NCBI GenBank assembly: GCA_031258265.1
Contig: JAIRNB010000288.1
Location: forward strand, 1 to 6,118
Source: Treponema sp.
GTDB lineage: Bacteria; Spirochaetota; Spirochaetia; Treponematales; Breznakiellaceae
Direction of reading: 5' to 3'
DNA length: 6,118 nt
The notes under the pieces are model-generated. The model saw only the letters and a program-made list of their open reading frames with translations. It did not search any database and had not been told where the DNA came from. The translations under genes and the position numbers were made by a program. Position 1 is the stretch's first letter, and every line of letters begins with the position of its first letter. Positions 5,897 through 6,118 of this stretch are shown one piece after another.

Positions 5897-6118
5897 CTAA
5901 GCCGTAATTTTCCACCCGCTTGTCTTTTGCTGTAAGTCCCATAGCTTGGCGTAAAGCCCGCCCTTTTGAAGCAACTCACCGTGGGTTCCCTGTTCAGCGG
6001 CTTTTCCTTTATCCAGTACAATAATATTGTCCGCTTTTACGATAGTCCTAAGACGGTGGGCTATCATGATTACCGTCCGGCCCTGTATCAGGCGGCTAAT
6101 AGCCCCCTGTACTTCCGC
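5897..6118 (-). CDS. ABC half-transporter, C-terminal end only (YbtQ/IrtB-like), cut by the window edge
   Basis: The last 73 residues of an ABC ATPase are read on the minus strand, open at the window edge and ending at TAG (5897-5899). The fragment begins just after the expected Walker B/D-loop and shows V-I-M-I-A-H-R-L-R-T-I with the H-loop histidine (fragment residue 21), then I-I-V-L-D-K-G and E-Q-G-T-H-G-E-L-L. The end, L-Y-A-K-L-W-D-L-Q-Q-K-T-S-G-W-K-I, resembles the usual tail of the second member of heterodimeric half-transporter pairs. The complete plus-strand protein ends in W-R-I in a similar position but differs elsewhere (H-R-L-S-T-V against H-R-L-R-T-I), so this is a different protein and not a duplicate copy. 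It may be the partner of the 3871-5718 product, or half of a separate pair encoded to the right. Its membrane domain, Walker A and signature lie outside the window. Confidence 0.88.
   Translation of the reverse strand, partial: AEVQGAISRLIQGRTVIMIAHRLRTIVKADNIIVLDKGKAAEQGTHGELLQKGGLYAKLWDLQQKTSGWKITA

Overview
The window is bacterial and carries one compact plus-strand gene cassette (478-5718) for membrane transport, with repeat-rich non-coding DNA on either side and the end of an oppositely oriented gene at the right edge (5897-6118). The moderately GC-rich coding style, the S component that resembles the 'Trep_Strep' (MptD-type) family, and the DUF3793 gene suggest a spirochaete of the Treponema type, for example a gut treponeme. 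A Firmicute cannot be excluded from this sequence alone. No tRNA, rRNA, CRISPR array, transposase or phage gene was seen.

Layout. Positions 1-477 hold no convincing gene. There are four stacked perfect hairpins (13-118), a series of short hairpins whose stems change but stay paired (125-272), a GC-rich stretch (273-398), and a probable promoter with an overlapping inverted repeat that looks like an operator (399-438). Then come five genes with no gaps: an ECF substrate-binding membrane protein (478-1077), EcfT (1074-1793), a double-ATPase EcfA (1786-3261), a DUF3793 protein of unknown function (3258-3887) and a fused membrane/ATPase half-transporter (3871-5718). Every junction overlaps by 4 to 17 bases, so the set is almost certainly one translationally coupled operon. 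A bidirectional intrinsic terminator covers the last codons and stop of the fifth gene. A second long hairpin follows, then about 150 bases without a gene, then the C-terminus of another half-transporter on the minus strand.

How the genes could work together. The first three form a complete dedicated ECF importer: S subunit, coupling subunit T and a fused pair of ATPases. The fifth is a half-transporter whose ATPase carries the 'DEATAFADPENE' Walker B/D-loop typical, from memory, of the YbtP/YbtQ and IrtA/IrtB group of siderophore-linked ABC proteins. Such proteins work as heterodimers. The minus-strand fragment has the C-terminal features expected of the other half. DUF3793 genes are, as I recall, often found near iron-uptake genes. 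The best hypothesis is a metal, metallophore or haem-related uptake locus, perhaps under a DtxR/TroR-type repressor. The substrate is not readable from the sequence.

The points most worth following are the reversed orientation of the presumed partner half-transporter, the terminator that doubles as coding sequence, the covarying hairpin series, and a hairpin repeat that brackets the cassette.
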